From Boesenbergia rotunda (taxonomy: Eukaryota > Streptophyta > Magnoliopsida > Zingiberales > Zingiberaceae): a DNA stretch of 64,000 bases. Both the position numbers and the translations under genes were made by a program. The notes under the pieces were generated by a model. The model worked only from the letters and a program-made list of their open reading frames with translations. It was not told where the DNA came from and searched no databases. The DNA lies in assembly GCA_024364735.1 (NCBI GenBank), contig JAGFNQ010000280.1, positions 496,290 through 560,289 of the forward strand. Reading direction: 5' to 3'. Shown here piece by piece: positions 32,801 to 44,420 of the stretch; the first letter of the stretch is position 1; every line of letters begins with the position of its first letter.

Positions 32801-34448
32801 TCCGGTACAAGCCCATTCATAAAGTAAAATAGCTTCACATGCTTCATCATTCATTGAACATGCATAGCATATTTAAAGACATAAACATGATCTTATTACA
32901 TGAAGCATGACATAAAGCATACTTAGCATTTCATCATTCATACTTAATGCATAACATCATCATGCCTTAAAGGCATAAATATTATCTTCATTTATCATCT
33001 TCATTCATAAGGCATGACATACATACATAATTAGGCCCTAAAGCATAAACATCATCTTAGTTCATGAAGCTTGCATGATCATGGTACATAAGGTAAGCAT
33101 GCATCACATACATGGTACATATCACATAGCATACATGATCATGGTATCTATCATAAAGCATGCATGGGTAGGATCCATATGAACGTGATACATACTACAT
33201 CGGTTCATGACATTCAACATAAAACATGCATAGATCTACATAACCATGTATCTATCATAATACATATGTTCAAGGCATTTAACATAATACATGCATAATT
33301 CTACCTAAACATGAGGCCTACTTCACAACACATGTGTTCATGGTATATGGTTTAGAAGATTCAAGAATAAAATCTACTAAAACATGGCACATAACATAAG
33401 CATACAAGATCATCATGATACATAAAGTTAGGGTTTAGGCATAATAAAATTCATACAACATGCTTGAACATATATCTACATCATAATAAGCCATAAACAA
33501 GTATTCTTGAAACCCTAACCCAACCCAAACCCTAGTTGAGGTGCTTGGCCGAAAGTTGGAAGAAGGGAGATCCCATTATTCAAGCAACATGTGAGGTACC
33601 ATAAGTAAAGTAAAGCCCATACAATACATACAATGTCATAGGAAGCCATTAGACCACATGATTGGAGCTAACCCTAATTCCTAGCCCTAAATTGAGTGTT
33701 GGCCGAAACCCTAGAGGGATCACAAGGGCATGTAAAATTCATATAATTCACAATTAACATCCATTGTATCATAGGGAAACATACTAAACATGCTTGGAGG
33801 GTTAGATCTAATCCTAACCATGGAAAGGGGAGGGTGGTGGAAAGTTACTAAGGGCTTTTTGGTGCTTTAAAAATTCCACAACCCACAATCCATTCTTATT
33901 ATATCATGAGAAAGCATTAGGAAGTATAAGTGAGGTTTTAACATCATCCCAAACCCCAAAACATGCTTTGGGCGAAACCCTAGAAAACCCTAAATCCATA
34001 GTTTTCTCAACATAGATCCCAAACAAAAACTTAAGTCATGATAGACTACATAAACATTATTATACCACAGGTGAGGGAGTCTTACCTTTCTTGATCTTGG
34101 TTATAAACCTTGAATAGAGAAACAAAAGAAAACCTTCTTGACCTTAGAACACTCCTTGCCCTTGTAGCCTTGTAGAAAACTTAGATCTTCAAGAGGGAGT
34201 CTTCTTGTGAAGTTTTCAAAGGGGAAAACTTCCTTTGTGTGTCTCGGCAAGAAGGAGCAAGGAGGAGGAAGAAGAGAAGAGGAAGAGCCTTGGTGAAAGA
34301 AGAAAAGGAGAAAAGTAACTCAAGTGTCTCTTCCCTTCTCATCTACTTCTTTTATACTAAGTGAAGGGGCATGGTGCCTCTTCACATGGTGTCTCTTCAC
34401 CTCCTTTTAGCCTCAACTAAAATCTCCTTTCTTTTCACAATAGCACTC

Positions 34449-34520
34449 CCTTGCTAGGTGAATTGGTTAGTACATGCATGATGAGGCTCTAGGTCCAAGG
34501 TTCAATCCTTGGTGCATGCA
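34449..34520 (+). other. tRNA-like segment in LTR D2
   Basis: CTAGGTGAATTGGTTAGTAC (weak A box) is followed by CCAAGGTTCAATCCTTGG, a B box within a T-arm-like hairpin. It is homologous in place and sequence to 8020-8090 in D1. No complete cloverleaf is evident. Confidence 0.55.
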
Positions 34521-36469
34521 CTTTCTTTTTATTGCATTTACTCTTATTTTTTTGGTAAGGCCCACATAAGAGCCCACTAAGAGTTATGCTAATATTCCTA
34601 ATTGGAGCCCATTTCTATTCATGTTACTAATTCTACCCAAGGTCCACTAATAGTCATGATACTAGAAGGGCCCATGAAAGACCCATTATTACTTAGCTTT
34701 TAATCCATATAAGAAAACATGCTAGATTTCATATGTTACTCAAGAGTCCATATGAGCATGATCAATATTTTAAAGAAAAATATTGAGAGGATTTTACGGG
34801 TGTTACATCGCCTAACCAATTGGACACGGAAAAGACGACGAGCAGATCGACAGTTTTTGTGTTTATTATCGGGGTCAAAAATAATTAATTATCAACAATA
34901 ATTATCAATTAATTAAGAATATGATAATTAATTAACACCACATGCAATGATAGAATCAAAGAGGCAAGGAAGAAGTTATACCTTCCCGTTATCTCGCGAT
35001 CTTCTATCGTATGACCCTCCCCTTTTGGACGTCGTGTGGGCGATGATCTGCTAAGAATCGGAGTCAACAAGACTCACCAACCAAAACCCTAACACCTTCC
35101 TCTTCTTTCCCACTTGCGCCAATCACCCTAGCACCAAGAAGGCGATCTCAACAGTAGGAAGAAGTGGCTGCCGGTAGCCTTAGCTCCAAGGATAAAATAT
35201 CTCGGCCTGTAGAACCGACCTCCTCCTTCACAGCATGCTCCCGCGACCACAACAACGGATGAGAAGACCTCCGACGACCCGCAACATGAAGGAGAAGGTC
35301 TCCCGGCCTGTAGAACCGAGCTCCTCCTTCACAACTATCGGCGCCGACCTCGACCGCAAGGAGAGAAGAACTTCGGCGACCCCTAGCTTCAAGGTGAAGA
35401 TGTCCCGGCCCTAAGAACCAATCTCCTCCTCTTGTACTAGCACCGGCGATATGTTCTTCTCCACAACAGTTGGGCACTTTCTCTCTTGCGCGCTGTGTGC
35501 CCTAGGAGAGAGAGAGAGGGAGAGGAATAATAGAGTTAGGATTTTTTCTCCTGGATCCCCTGTTTGATGACACCATGGGGTATTTATAGGGCTACAATAG
35601 GAACCATGAGGAGGAGTTGTGTCTTGGCCTGCTAATGCATCCAAACCCGATCCACTAATGAAGAACCATTCCACTAAAGACCCTTCATTGAACTACCTCA
35701 CCAACCCCCATATTTATATATGGGCTCCACCTATTATGAGTATAATTTCTCCCCATGATTAAGATATCAAATGCCCGTTGATTAATTTAAATTATTGACA
35801 ATTTTAATTAATCAACATCTAACTCCTTGATTAGTACCACTCATCCTTATCATCATGTTAGACCAAGTCCACTTGCACGATTTAACATGATGAACCTTAT
35901 GAGCTCATGAAGGGGGCGTCATCATCCCGACTCATCAGGACACGGATTCCATCAATAATCAACGACACACCATATAAATAATATTATTTCACAACTTACT
36001 GGGCTATCGAATTAACAGAATAAATCTCGCCCATTGATAAATCTAAGAAACAACTATTAAGTACATGTGCCCGTTATTATATCGGAATTCAAAGCATGTA
36101 CTCCATAACAAACCGAGGTTCGATCCAATTATAAAGTCAGTATAAATTGGATAACCTCTATGTTAGTCCTGCTCAATGCACACAAAGTGCAGTAGTGTAA
36201 TTCTATGGTCAAGACAAACTAACTCCAAATTACACTACAATCATCCCAATGGTTTGTCCAACTCCATCTCGGTTGTGAGCCTCTACTTATACTCTACAAG
36301 GGACTAATTACATGATCATTTATGTGACACCACACACCATGTTACTACAATGTAATGTATTGGACTATTATGCATATACTAATATAAATATGTAACAGTG
36401 ATCTTGTGATTCTCTTTCAAAATGTAGATGTTTATACAAAAAGCAAGGCTTTTAGTATACATCCCAACA

Positions 36470-36785
36470 AGGCAGAGATGCCAAAACGGACTGGGCTACC
36501 ACAAGCAAAACATCGCCATCATCTCCTCATGTCGAGCTTGATGGGCATCCATTTGCTCGACATGATGGGCCTCCATCTCCTCTTGGAAACTGTGGACCTC
36601 CATCTCTATCAGTGTAAGGCATTGATTCGTTGTCATCGAAGGTGGTGGTGGTCGAGACTCTTACAGATGCTCCTCGATCTCGACAGTGAGATCGGCTACA
36701 TCGATGTCCACCTCGTCGTCGGAGCCGATCTGGGGTGGAGCACCTTGTCGTCTCCATGTAATGACCCTGGTGGCTGAGATATCTA
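36470..36785 (-). pseudogene. C-terminal part of a plant transposon/env-like protein gene
   Basis: Read on minus this region encodes an acidic tract with GSDDEVDIDVADL and then, after a stop or slip, a Met- and His-rich heptad-like segment resembling a coiled coil. The reading frame is continuous with sequence right of the A2 element (42657 onward) when A2 and one copy of its ATCTA duplication are ignored. The whole would be the C-terminal part of the gene at 42657-43534. Stops inside show it is decayed. Function is unknown. Confidence 0.5.
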
Positions 36786-37048
36786 TGTTGGGTATGACTT
36801 GGCGGTTTCGAAGACAACCACGGGGTCGTATCTGAGAGACCACTCTATGTTTATAGATTAAAAATTTAATCCGAATAGAGACTCATCCCTCTAATGACCG
36901 ACTCATCGTCGTGTTAATTAACCCAAGTTACAACTTAGCCAAAACCGAGGTTAGGCCTTGTAACTTTCTGGATTAATTAACTGCGGAAAAGACGACGATT
37001 TGGATCGCCAATTTTTGTGTTTATCTTCGGGGTCCAGTTAGTTAATTA
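36786..37048 (-). repeat. A2 3' LTR remnant
   Basis: It matches the first ~260 bp of the right LTR (TTGGCGGTTT, GACAACCACGGGGTC, GGGTCCAGTTAGTTAATTA) and stops where the pol-derived sequence begins. Confidence 0.88.
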
Positions 37049-38689
37049 ACGTCTCACAATATTCCGTTATTGTTGCCAACTAATAAAATATCATCTACGT
37101 ATAGTATAAGAATACTACATCGTTTCTGTCACATACAATATCATCCGTCCTTTGAACAAATCAACAAACTTGGATTTATCTCTTCAAAGCGGATGATCCT
37201 TGTCATAGGTCTAGGGATTCAGTTCATGCTCACTTAGGACCCAGTCCATAGACTCTCCAAGAACATGAGACTTTTAAGGTTGAGCAACAACCCTCCCACT
37301 GTGACAAGGAACCCTTTTGTATATCTTCAGTGACACAAGGTGCAGTACCTTGTGGTATCTCCCCTTGTACAGTTGGTACTAAGATTGAAATGTATCTCAG
37401 AATAGTTCTATTCATGGACTTATGGTTTATTACATGGTCCTTTTCCTAAAAATCAGGCATTCATCCTAACGAATATCCTCTGATCCTTAGGACTATCAAA
37501 CCACCTTATTGTTCCCTTAGGATAGCCTACGAACATATGCACTAGATTCTAACTTGTTAGTTTCTCTTTTTAGCACACATGCTAATCTACTCATAATTTG
37601 AATATGCCCAAGACTGAGCTTTTGCTTAGTCCACATTTCTAAGGTTTTAAGAGACTTACTGACCTAGAATCAAGCATATACACCATCGTCTCCAGGACAT
37701 ATCCCTTTGAACAAATATGGCTAATCTCAGAGTGGTTTATCATCTTCTTACCTATTAGCTTAAGAGACCTTCTTCTTTCCATGTGTTGCACCATTCTGTT
37801 TGGGGCGCACCAGGTGCAGCGAATTGGGATCAAATCTTAATTTTCTGATAAGTAAGTCCTACAACTATCCCTAGAGGTACTTGCCACTATGATCTAATCG
37901 CAATGCCATCATACTTTTACTCTGATGTTTCTTCTGCATCAGATTTGAACTCTTTGATCTCATCAAAGTATTCAGTTTTGCAGTACATCAGGTAAATGTA
38001 CTTTTATCCATTGAATAATAAAATAAGCAAAATATTCAAAGGTACTGTATTCTGGATAGACTAAGGACCTATACTTATCAGGATGAATCACTTCTTACAT
38101 ATCTTTGGCTCTATACCCCTAGGCTTAGAATAAGCCTATTTGGTTTTGCTACCTCCCTAGTAAGAGTAAAAAGATTTTAAGGAAGACAAGTCTTCCATAA
38201 CCAATGAACCCTAAGGCTTATTGGTTGATCACTTTTGAATCCCACTATAGTTTAACAAACCAAACCTTAGAGACAAAATATATGTTTGGTTCTACTTGGA
38301 AGGAAGCTTTCTCTTACATTAGTTAAGATGATATGCTATTAGTTTCATCATGGGAGATTTTGGTTTTATGTACTAATTGTCTATCTATGTACTTTAATAA
38401 ACATTCCTTCTATTCCACTTTTAACAAATAAAAGCAATAGAAAATAACTTATTCTAGAAATTGAACAAAGTTCTTTCCAAAAAACTAAGTACATAAAGGC
38501 AATCTCTATAAAGCCAAAACTATGTCAACCTATGCTAAAGACATAAATGAAATAGATAAAACTCCCACTACAAAAAGTCGTCTCCTTAGCCCATCCATTT
38601 AGTCAGTGATATCCTCCTCAGCTAGCCATTGGGTTTCCTGGAACCCCTGCAAAAAAAATGTAGATATGATTAGTGGCATCCGTATCTAC
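37049..38689 (-). pseudogene. A2 pol remnants (fragmentary)
   Basis: Only scattered pieces are recognisable. A YVDDIL-type RT motif is encoded on minus near 37085-37120. An integrase C-terminal FVGYPKGT motif lies near 37515-37540 followed by a PTVQGEIPQGTAP-like linker (about 37330-37385), and a GFQE-WLAEEDI protease-flank segment is near 38610-38650. Most of protease, integrase and RT is missing or too mutated to place, with many stops. No function is possible. Confidence 0.7.
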
Positions 38690-39433
38690 TCACCAGGTAC
38701 CGGTAGATATCACCGCTAAACATGTTACAACGACACAAAAAGAAAATATATTTGTGGTACTACTCTGACGAAGGGGACAATCCGTCTTCCAATGTCCAGA
38801 CTGCTTGCACACAAAGCACTTGTATTTCGGCTTATTTATGCATCCTTGAGGTCCCTGTATTTCTTTCTTTGCTCGAGCTTGTTTCTTCTTTTTCTTTCCT
38901 TTCGGTTTAGAAGTAGAAACATCTTGAGCAACGAAAGTCTGTGAACTCTGAAGAGAAAATCCCTCTGCCGCCTCGAGTTCTATCAGAAGCTTTGCCCACG
39001 AATATGCACGATTGTCCATATTATATCTTAGGTGGAACTCCTCAAAACTCTTTGGTAGAGAAAGGAGGATAAAATCGATCTGGGTTTCCCCATCAATTTT
39101 TGCTCCAAGGATTTCCATCTCCTTCAGCCAAGCCATCATTTTGAGGACATGTTCCCTCACAGGTATACCCTCAACCAAGATAGTTGCCATCAAGTTCTTT
39201 AAGACCTTATGCCTACCGGCTCGATTATTTTTCGCGAAGAGTTCATCGAGTTCGGATATTTTATTACTAGTAATGAAAGATGCCTGATTTTGATAACTCT
39301 TAGTCGTCTCGTCTGCTTCTAGCCATTTCCTAAAATATTCAAACTCCTCTTGAGTGTTAATCTCGCTAGGTTTTTCAGCACAGAACTCGACATGATCACT
39401 TTTGGGTTCCACGGCAGTAGAGACAAAATCCAT
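38690..39433 (-). pseudogene. A2 gag
   Basis: A 247-codon open frame starts MDFVSTAVEPKSDHVEFC. It shows the gag body (VREHVLKMMAWLKEME, IDFILLSLPKSFEEFH), a lysine-rich stretch and an intact CCHC knuckle CFVCKQSGHWKTDC. It ends at the edge of the protease with LAVISTGTW, where the A1 homologue continues WCLDT. The true start may be upstream: the A1 gag N terminus MAFNPLA has no counterpart here. With no intact pol it is listed as part of a dead element, although this frame alone is open. Confidence 0.85.
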
Positions 39434-40572
39434 GTTTAATTCCTAATCCTTATCATTATTAGGGCATTTATTTGGTTTTCTCTTTGAATTAAGTCTAGTG
39501 GGTCTAGATCCATTTTAAAGCACCTCAGAATCATAACAATCACACACATTAGATTTTAAAAATAAATTGATACCTCAAAAACAATTTATTACAAAATATA
39601 CCAACACCTCAAAACACCGAGAATTTTGCATGTCATGATGGTGTGGACGTATACGAATTCTACATTTGTGAGAGGAGGTTTTACCCATTAATTATACTAT
39701 CTTGTCATCCTAACTTTCTGACAAGTAAAATTAATAGTTGGTCCTCTTCGACCCTACAAATAATAGTAGTGACTCCGATGGAGAGGATACTATTATTTGT
39801 ATTTAAGTATTTACCATTACATGACACTAAGAAAAAAATTATTTCCGATTATGTGTCTTCCGATGGGAAAGTACACACACTCTTCAATAATTTTCTATAG
39901 TCTTTTCTAACCTAGTGATCCGCAGAACAAGCCCATACGATGGGGAGGAAGGCACTCAGAGCTGACGCGCAGACTTGTTAGCATCACTTATCAGATTGTA
40001 ATGGAGGCCATGGGACCCTTAGGGTCCCTCTCCCACTTAGTTATTTATGTTGAGGTTTTTCACATGCACACACACAACAAGCACATAAACCGAAAAATAA
40101 TAGCGCTATGAAAAATCCTAGATTTTTCCAACTATTATGCCCTTGGTCTCTAATGCGCCTCCAGTCGTGTCGTCACCTCGTCCACTCCATCGTATCCATG
40201 CGCAAGCCACCATGATGGATTCCTCGAGCCGAGATGACTAGCTTACTTATTTACATCCATCGATCCTATACTCCACAAAGGAGTGTACATGTCATCTAGA
40301 TCAAAAGTAAATATAAAGCTTGGCTAAACAAGTGTCAAATTTAATTACAAAAATCAAATAACTTATCTAGCCTCATAAACCCCGAGGATTCAATTAATTT
40401 ACATCAAACACAATCAATCACATACAAAAATCACAATTGCCATAATAATTGGAATCTAGTGTCTGCAACACAAAGTTAGCCTACACACATGCAAATACTA
40501 TTCAGCAAAATAATGTACATGATAATGTGTAGAAAAATAACTGAATCCTAAACACACAAAACCGGAAACCTC
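39434..40572 (-). other. A2 untranslated leader
   Basis: Non-coding sequence between gag and the primer-binding site; the mirror of 3239-3976 plus 17473-17790. I see no supported gene. Confidence 0.75.
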
Positions 40573-40573
40573 A

Positions 40574-40585
40574 CACTGATACCAA
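40574..40585 (-). promoter_or_regulatory. Primer-binding site of A2 (initiator tRNA-Met, decayed)
   Basis: On minus it reads TGGTATCAGTGT just inside the LTR end; the first nine bases fit initiator tRNA-Met. Confidence 0.75.
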
Positions 40586-40586
40586 T

Positions 40587-42656
40587 TGTTGGGTATGGCT
40601 TGGCGGTTTCCAAGACAACCACGGGGTCATATTTGAGAGACCTCTCTATGTCTATGAATTAAAAATTTAATCTGAATAGAGACCCGTCCCTCTAACGATT
40701 GACTCATCGTCGTGTTAATTAATCCAAGTTACAACTTAGCCAAAATCGAGGTTAGGCCTTGTAACATTCCGGATTAATTAACCACGGAAAAGACGACGAT
40801 TTGGATCGCCGATTTTTGTGTGTATCTTCAGGGTCCAGTTAGTTAATTATTGTCTATGATAAGCAATCAAAATAACTAACTAACATGCATAAAATGATGA
40901 GACAAAGCAACATGGCACAAATAAACATAACAAAGGTAAAATGGAGATCGGGAGAGTTATACCTCGCCGTTTACCTCGCAGTCTTCTACCTTATGACCCT
41001 CCCCTCCTGGACGTCATGTGGGTGACAATCTACCAAGATGCGGAATCACCAAGGCTGTAATTAATCCTTTACCTCTTCCCTTCTTTGCGCCAAAACACCA
41101 AACCCTAGGTTTAGGGTTTGACTCACCACCGACGACCCTTCAAGGAAGATGAGGTGAAGTTTGGGAAGAAAAGCTTCATCTCCACCCGAGCCAAACCTGC
41201 CTACTCCTTCCTATCTCGTGGCAGCAACACCACAAAGAAGAAGAGCCCCTCCTACTTCTCCCTTTGCCGGCGACAAACACCAAAAGGGAGAGAATTCTTC
41301 TCGCTGGTGACCACCCTCTTCCTCCCCTGCTTCCGCGAGCCACAAAGGAGATCAGAGCTCTCCTTGTCCAGTGAACCTCCGTAGCAAAAGATCCGGAAGA
41401 GAAGAAGAAGATAGGTGAAGAAACCAAGGGTTTTCTTCACCTCCACCCGTCGGCACCGCATTCCTCCCTTGCGCCGGCAAACCACGCCTCCTCCCTCCTC
41501 ACCGCTCACCAAAACCGACAGAGGAGAGCTCCACCGGTAGCTCTTGGTTGCTGGCAGTGGTCTGGGAGAGAAGAACCGAAGTGAGGAGGGAAGAAAACCC
41601 TCCTTTCTTTACAGTCGATTTGCCCTAGGGAGGAGGTGGAAGAGAAGCGAAGAGGAGAGAGAGAGAGAGAGAGGGTTTTTGGGTTTTAATTAATTGGAAT
41701 AATTTTCAATTAATTATGGATTCATCGATTAACCATGTTTCATGACTCCTATGGGGTATTTATAGGTCTAAGATAGGGACCATGAGGATGAGTTGGTTCT
41801 TGGCTCGCTAATGGATCCAAACCCGATCCATTAATGGCGATCCATTCCACTTAAGGATCCCATTGTAGTTCCACACCAACCCCCATATTTTCATATGGGC
41901 TCCACATATTACGAGTCGTCCATCTCCATGTATTTAAGATATCGTATGCCCAATAATTAATTTAATTTACTGATAATTAAATTAATTATCCTCTTGAACC
42001 TTGATTAGTACCACTCAACCTTTTCATCATGGCGGACCATAGTCCACTTGCATGATTTGACATGATGATCCTTTTGAGCTCACCAAGGGGGCATCATCAT
42101 CCCAACTCACCAGGACATGGATTTCGTCAATAATCAATAGCACATCATATTATTAATTTTATCTCCCAACTTACCGGGCCTATCGATCTAACAGAATAGA
42201 TCTCGCCCATTGGTAAATCAAAGAAATAATAATTAATAATATATGCTCGTCATTATTTCAGGATTAAGAGATTGTACTCCATTATATTATCTGAGGTCTA
42301 ATCCAATTTACGAAGTCAGTACAAAAATTGGATGACTTCTCTTTCAGTCCTACTCAATGTACACAAAGTACACTAGTATAATTCTATGGTTAAGATAAAC
42401 TACACCTAATTACACTACAACCATCCCGATGGTTTGTCCAACTCCATCTCGGTTGTGAGCCTCATTCTTATACTTCAGCAAGGAACCTGATAACATGATC
42501 TTCTGTGCGACACCACACACCATGTTATCTACAATGCCAAGTACTAGACATTTTGTGCATATACTAATATAAACATGCACTGTGTGATTTTACGATTCTC
42601 CTTAAAATGTAAATGTGTCTTAATTAAAAGCAAAACTTTTAGTATACATTCTAACA
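40587..42656 (-). repeat. A2 5' LTR (2070 bp)
   Basis: It spans TGTTGGGTATGGCTTGGCGG to GTATACATTCTAACA. The TATTTATAGGTCTA block near 41757 contains the TATA-type sequence on minus, and a (GA)n run lies at 41661-41681. The frames at 41118-41512 overlap on both strands in GC-rich LTR sequence and are not considered genes. Confidence 0.9.
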
Positions 42657-43534
42657 ATCTACAACGACTAGGGAAAAGTTCATAGTTCCTAGTTCGTCAA
42701 ACTCCGGTAGAAACATCACGACCATAATGGTGAAAGAGTACGGTCAGAATGTGACAGTAGGGGGTCCGCACTCTAGAGTTAGTTGAGATGGTAGACGCAT
42801 TGATGATCATCTGGAATATGTGTAGACTGATGTCTATGTCCAGATGATAGATCATCGCGTAATGTAGGATCGAGTGAAAGGGACACATAACTGCTACATC
42901 CCTAGAAGTCAGGGGTAGAATGCAACGAACTAGGACTCGATAGAGGGCGTAGTCCCGAATGTGTAGATCCACGGATCAAAAATTCTGAACCGTTGGATCT
43001 CTCTCACGTCTGGAAAAATGAGAGTGAAGTAGGTCAAGGGTAATGTGAGAGAAAGGGGCTGGAATGGGAAGATACTTAGGAGGATGACAGGAGAAGGTGG
43101 ACTGTGAGGGTCATAGTCCATGAAATCTAGTAATTAATGAAAGAGAGAAGGTAAGTGGCAGGGACTAAACATGAGTATGGTAGCAGTAATCATCAACTTT
43201 AACCAAGTTGTTATAGAACTCAGCACACAAGGTCGTGTTAATAGAATGATTACAATATACTAGTCGTTCTAGTTGGTAGTAGGTAATGACGTCAGTAGCT
43301 GTAGGACAGGATTGGGTAAAGAATCCCCTATTCAGATAGAAGGTTTTTATAGGCTTGTACGTGGTGGTAGCAAATTTAATGAAAAGAGCTAGTGTAGGGA
43401 ACCTTGGGTCAGGGCTAGGTTCGGTACCGGGGTTAGTCTCACGACGTTTGCTAATGATCAAAATTTGAAACAATTAATACTAAAAAAGAAAAAAATACTA
43501 ATAAACTTTAACAAACGTTCCGAGGAGGCATTGT
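42657..43534 (-). pseudogene. Plant transposon protein / env-like gene, eroded, split by A2
   Basis: On minus, fragments in shifting frames encode KRRETNPGTEPSPDPRFPTL, RGFFTQSCPTATDVITYYQL, and further on YRVLVRCILP, SILHYAMIYHLDIDI and RTPYCHILTVLFHHYGRDVS. This order of motifs resembles the putative plant transposon protein domain (often found in the env-like ORF of Sirevirus-type elements). Frames break near 43165, 42970 and 42697. An ATG with PPRN lies near 43534, before a possible short intron. Given that the flanking element F is Sirevirus-like and also on minus, I infer it is F's env-like or accessory gene. Function is not established for the family. Confidence 0.55.
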
Positions 43535-43599
43535 AGGAGAAGAAGAAGGGGAGACTTGGAATGCTTGACGGAAACCTTTACGAGGGAGAAAGTAGTTTG

Positions 43600-43800
43600 A
43601 GTTGGGTGTGGAATGGATGTCATGGGCAAGGCTTTATATAACCCTTCCCGGGCACCCGTGAGGGCTACGAGGCACCCGTGAAGGACTCGGGCGCCTGAGT
43701 TCAGGTTTACTCAGAAGTGCAACTTATGACTGCCTTGTTCGATGGGAAAGCATTGGGCACCCATGGGGTCTTGGGCGCCCGAGTTGACCAATATTCGACC
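43600..43800 (-). promoter_or_regulatory. Promoter-like region with TATATAAAG and GGGCGCC modules
   Basis: On minus, modules such as CTCGGGCGCCCAAGACC and CTCAGGCGCCCGAG (about 43690-43785) precede GGGTTATATAAAGCC (about 43632-43646). An A/C-rich leader and an ATG follow about 100 bases downstream. The modules share the GGCGCC palindromic wording of LTR F at 28220-28385. Either this is a diverged Sirevirus LTR promoter or the gene has borrowed one. Confidence 0.5.
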
Positions 43801-43884
43801 AGGCAATGTTTCTTTCAATCAAGTCCTAGGATCAATGTAGTTATATTCAAGAATTAACAATAATGGGTTATTTTTGAAATCTTT

Positions 43885-44420
43885 TTGAATTTGACAAAGT
43901 TAAATTTGAAAATATTAAGTTGAAGTTTAATTTTGAAAACCTTAAGTTGAATTTTGATTTTGAAAATATTAAGTTGAATTTTAATTTTCAAAGTATTAAG
44001 TTGAATTTTAATTTTGAAAATATAAGTTGAATTTAATTTTGAAAATATTAAGTTGAGTTTTAATTTAGAAAATGTTATGTTGAATTTTAATTTTGAAAAT
44101 ATTAGGTTGAATTTTAAATATGAAAATATTAAGTTGAATTTTAATTTCAAAAATATTAAGTTGAATTTTAAATTTTAAAATATTAAGTTGAATTTTAATT
44201 TTGAAAATATTAAGTAGAATTCTAAAAATATTAAGATGAATTTTAATACTAAAAATTTTAAGATGAATTTTTAATTTTGAAAATATTAAGTTGAATTTTA
44301 AATTTTGAAAATATTAAATTGAATTTTAATTCTGAAAATATTAAGTTGAATTTTAAATTTTGAAAATATTAAGTTCAATTTTGAATTTTGAAAATATCAA
44401 GTTAAATTTAAATTTGGTTT
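43885..44420. repeat. AT-rich minisatellite, ~30 bp unit, about 17 copies
   Basis: Units are variants of TTAAGTTGAATTTTAATTTT followed by GAAAATA, degenerate but continuous over about 535 bases. The minus-strand open frame with repeated IKIQLNIF-like peptides is a by-product of the repeat and not a gene. Confidence 0.92.

Larger units (their letters stand above)
30479..34807 (-). mobile_element. Gypsy-type solo LTR (D2) nested in A4
   Basis: It starts TGTAACGCCTGCCC and ends ACGGGTGTTACA. Flanks TCACC (30474-30478) and TCGCC (34808-34812) are a 5 bp duplication with one change. Its sequence parallels D1: GCGCGCATCCCTAAGTAAAT, GAGGTAGCTA, GGTCCGGTACAAGCCC, the CACAGGTGAGGGAG motif and a tRNA-like segment occur in the same order. 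Without the Sirevirus-like insertion at 30714-31865 it would be about 3.2 kb. There is no coding content. Confidence 0.88.
30292..36469 (-). mobile_element. Family-A solo LTR (A4), carrying two further nested LTRs
   Basis: Left and right parts (30292-30478 and 34808-36469) together form a family-A LTR of about 1.85 kb in minus orientation. It reads from TGTTAGAATAGGGTATGG to TATACATCCCAACA and shares the GGATTAAAAATTTAATC, GACGTCGTGTGGGCGA and TATTTATAGGGCTA landmarks. No purine tract or primer site adjoins either end, so it is probably a solo LTR. The flanks are GGGCC and AGGCA, which agree at only three of five bases, so a target duplication is not demonstrated. Frames at 35148-35674 are LTR sequence. 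Confidence 0.75.
36786..42656 (-). mobile_element. Family-A copia element A2 with large internal deletion
   Basis: It is flanked by an exact 5 bp duplication ATCTA (36781-36785, 42657-42661). Right 5' LTR 40587-42656, primer site, leader and gag are present. The left LTR is only about 260 bp (36786-37048), and it abuts pol sequence without a purine tract. A deletion therefore removed most of the 3' LTR, RNase H and part of RT after insertion. The LTR ends are TGTTGGGTATG (left) and ATTCTAACA (right). Confidence 0.9.

Noticed and set aside
35148..35674. Minus-strand frames of 109 and 87 codons
   Set aside because: They are family-A LTR sequence (A4); the corresponding segments of 40587-42656 and 44819-46672 do not keep the same protein.
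30287..36474. A 5 bp target duplication around LTR A4
   Set aside because: GGGCC and AGGCA agree at only three positions, which is not enough to claim a duplication.
41118..41512. Overlapping frames in the A2 5' LTR
   Set aside because: Three frames overlap on opposite strands in one LTR, with no domain and no conservation.
43854..44150. Minus-strand repetitive protein of 98 codons
   Set aside because: It is generated by the AT-rich minisatellite; its residues are the direct translation of the repeat unit.
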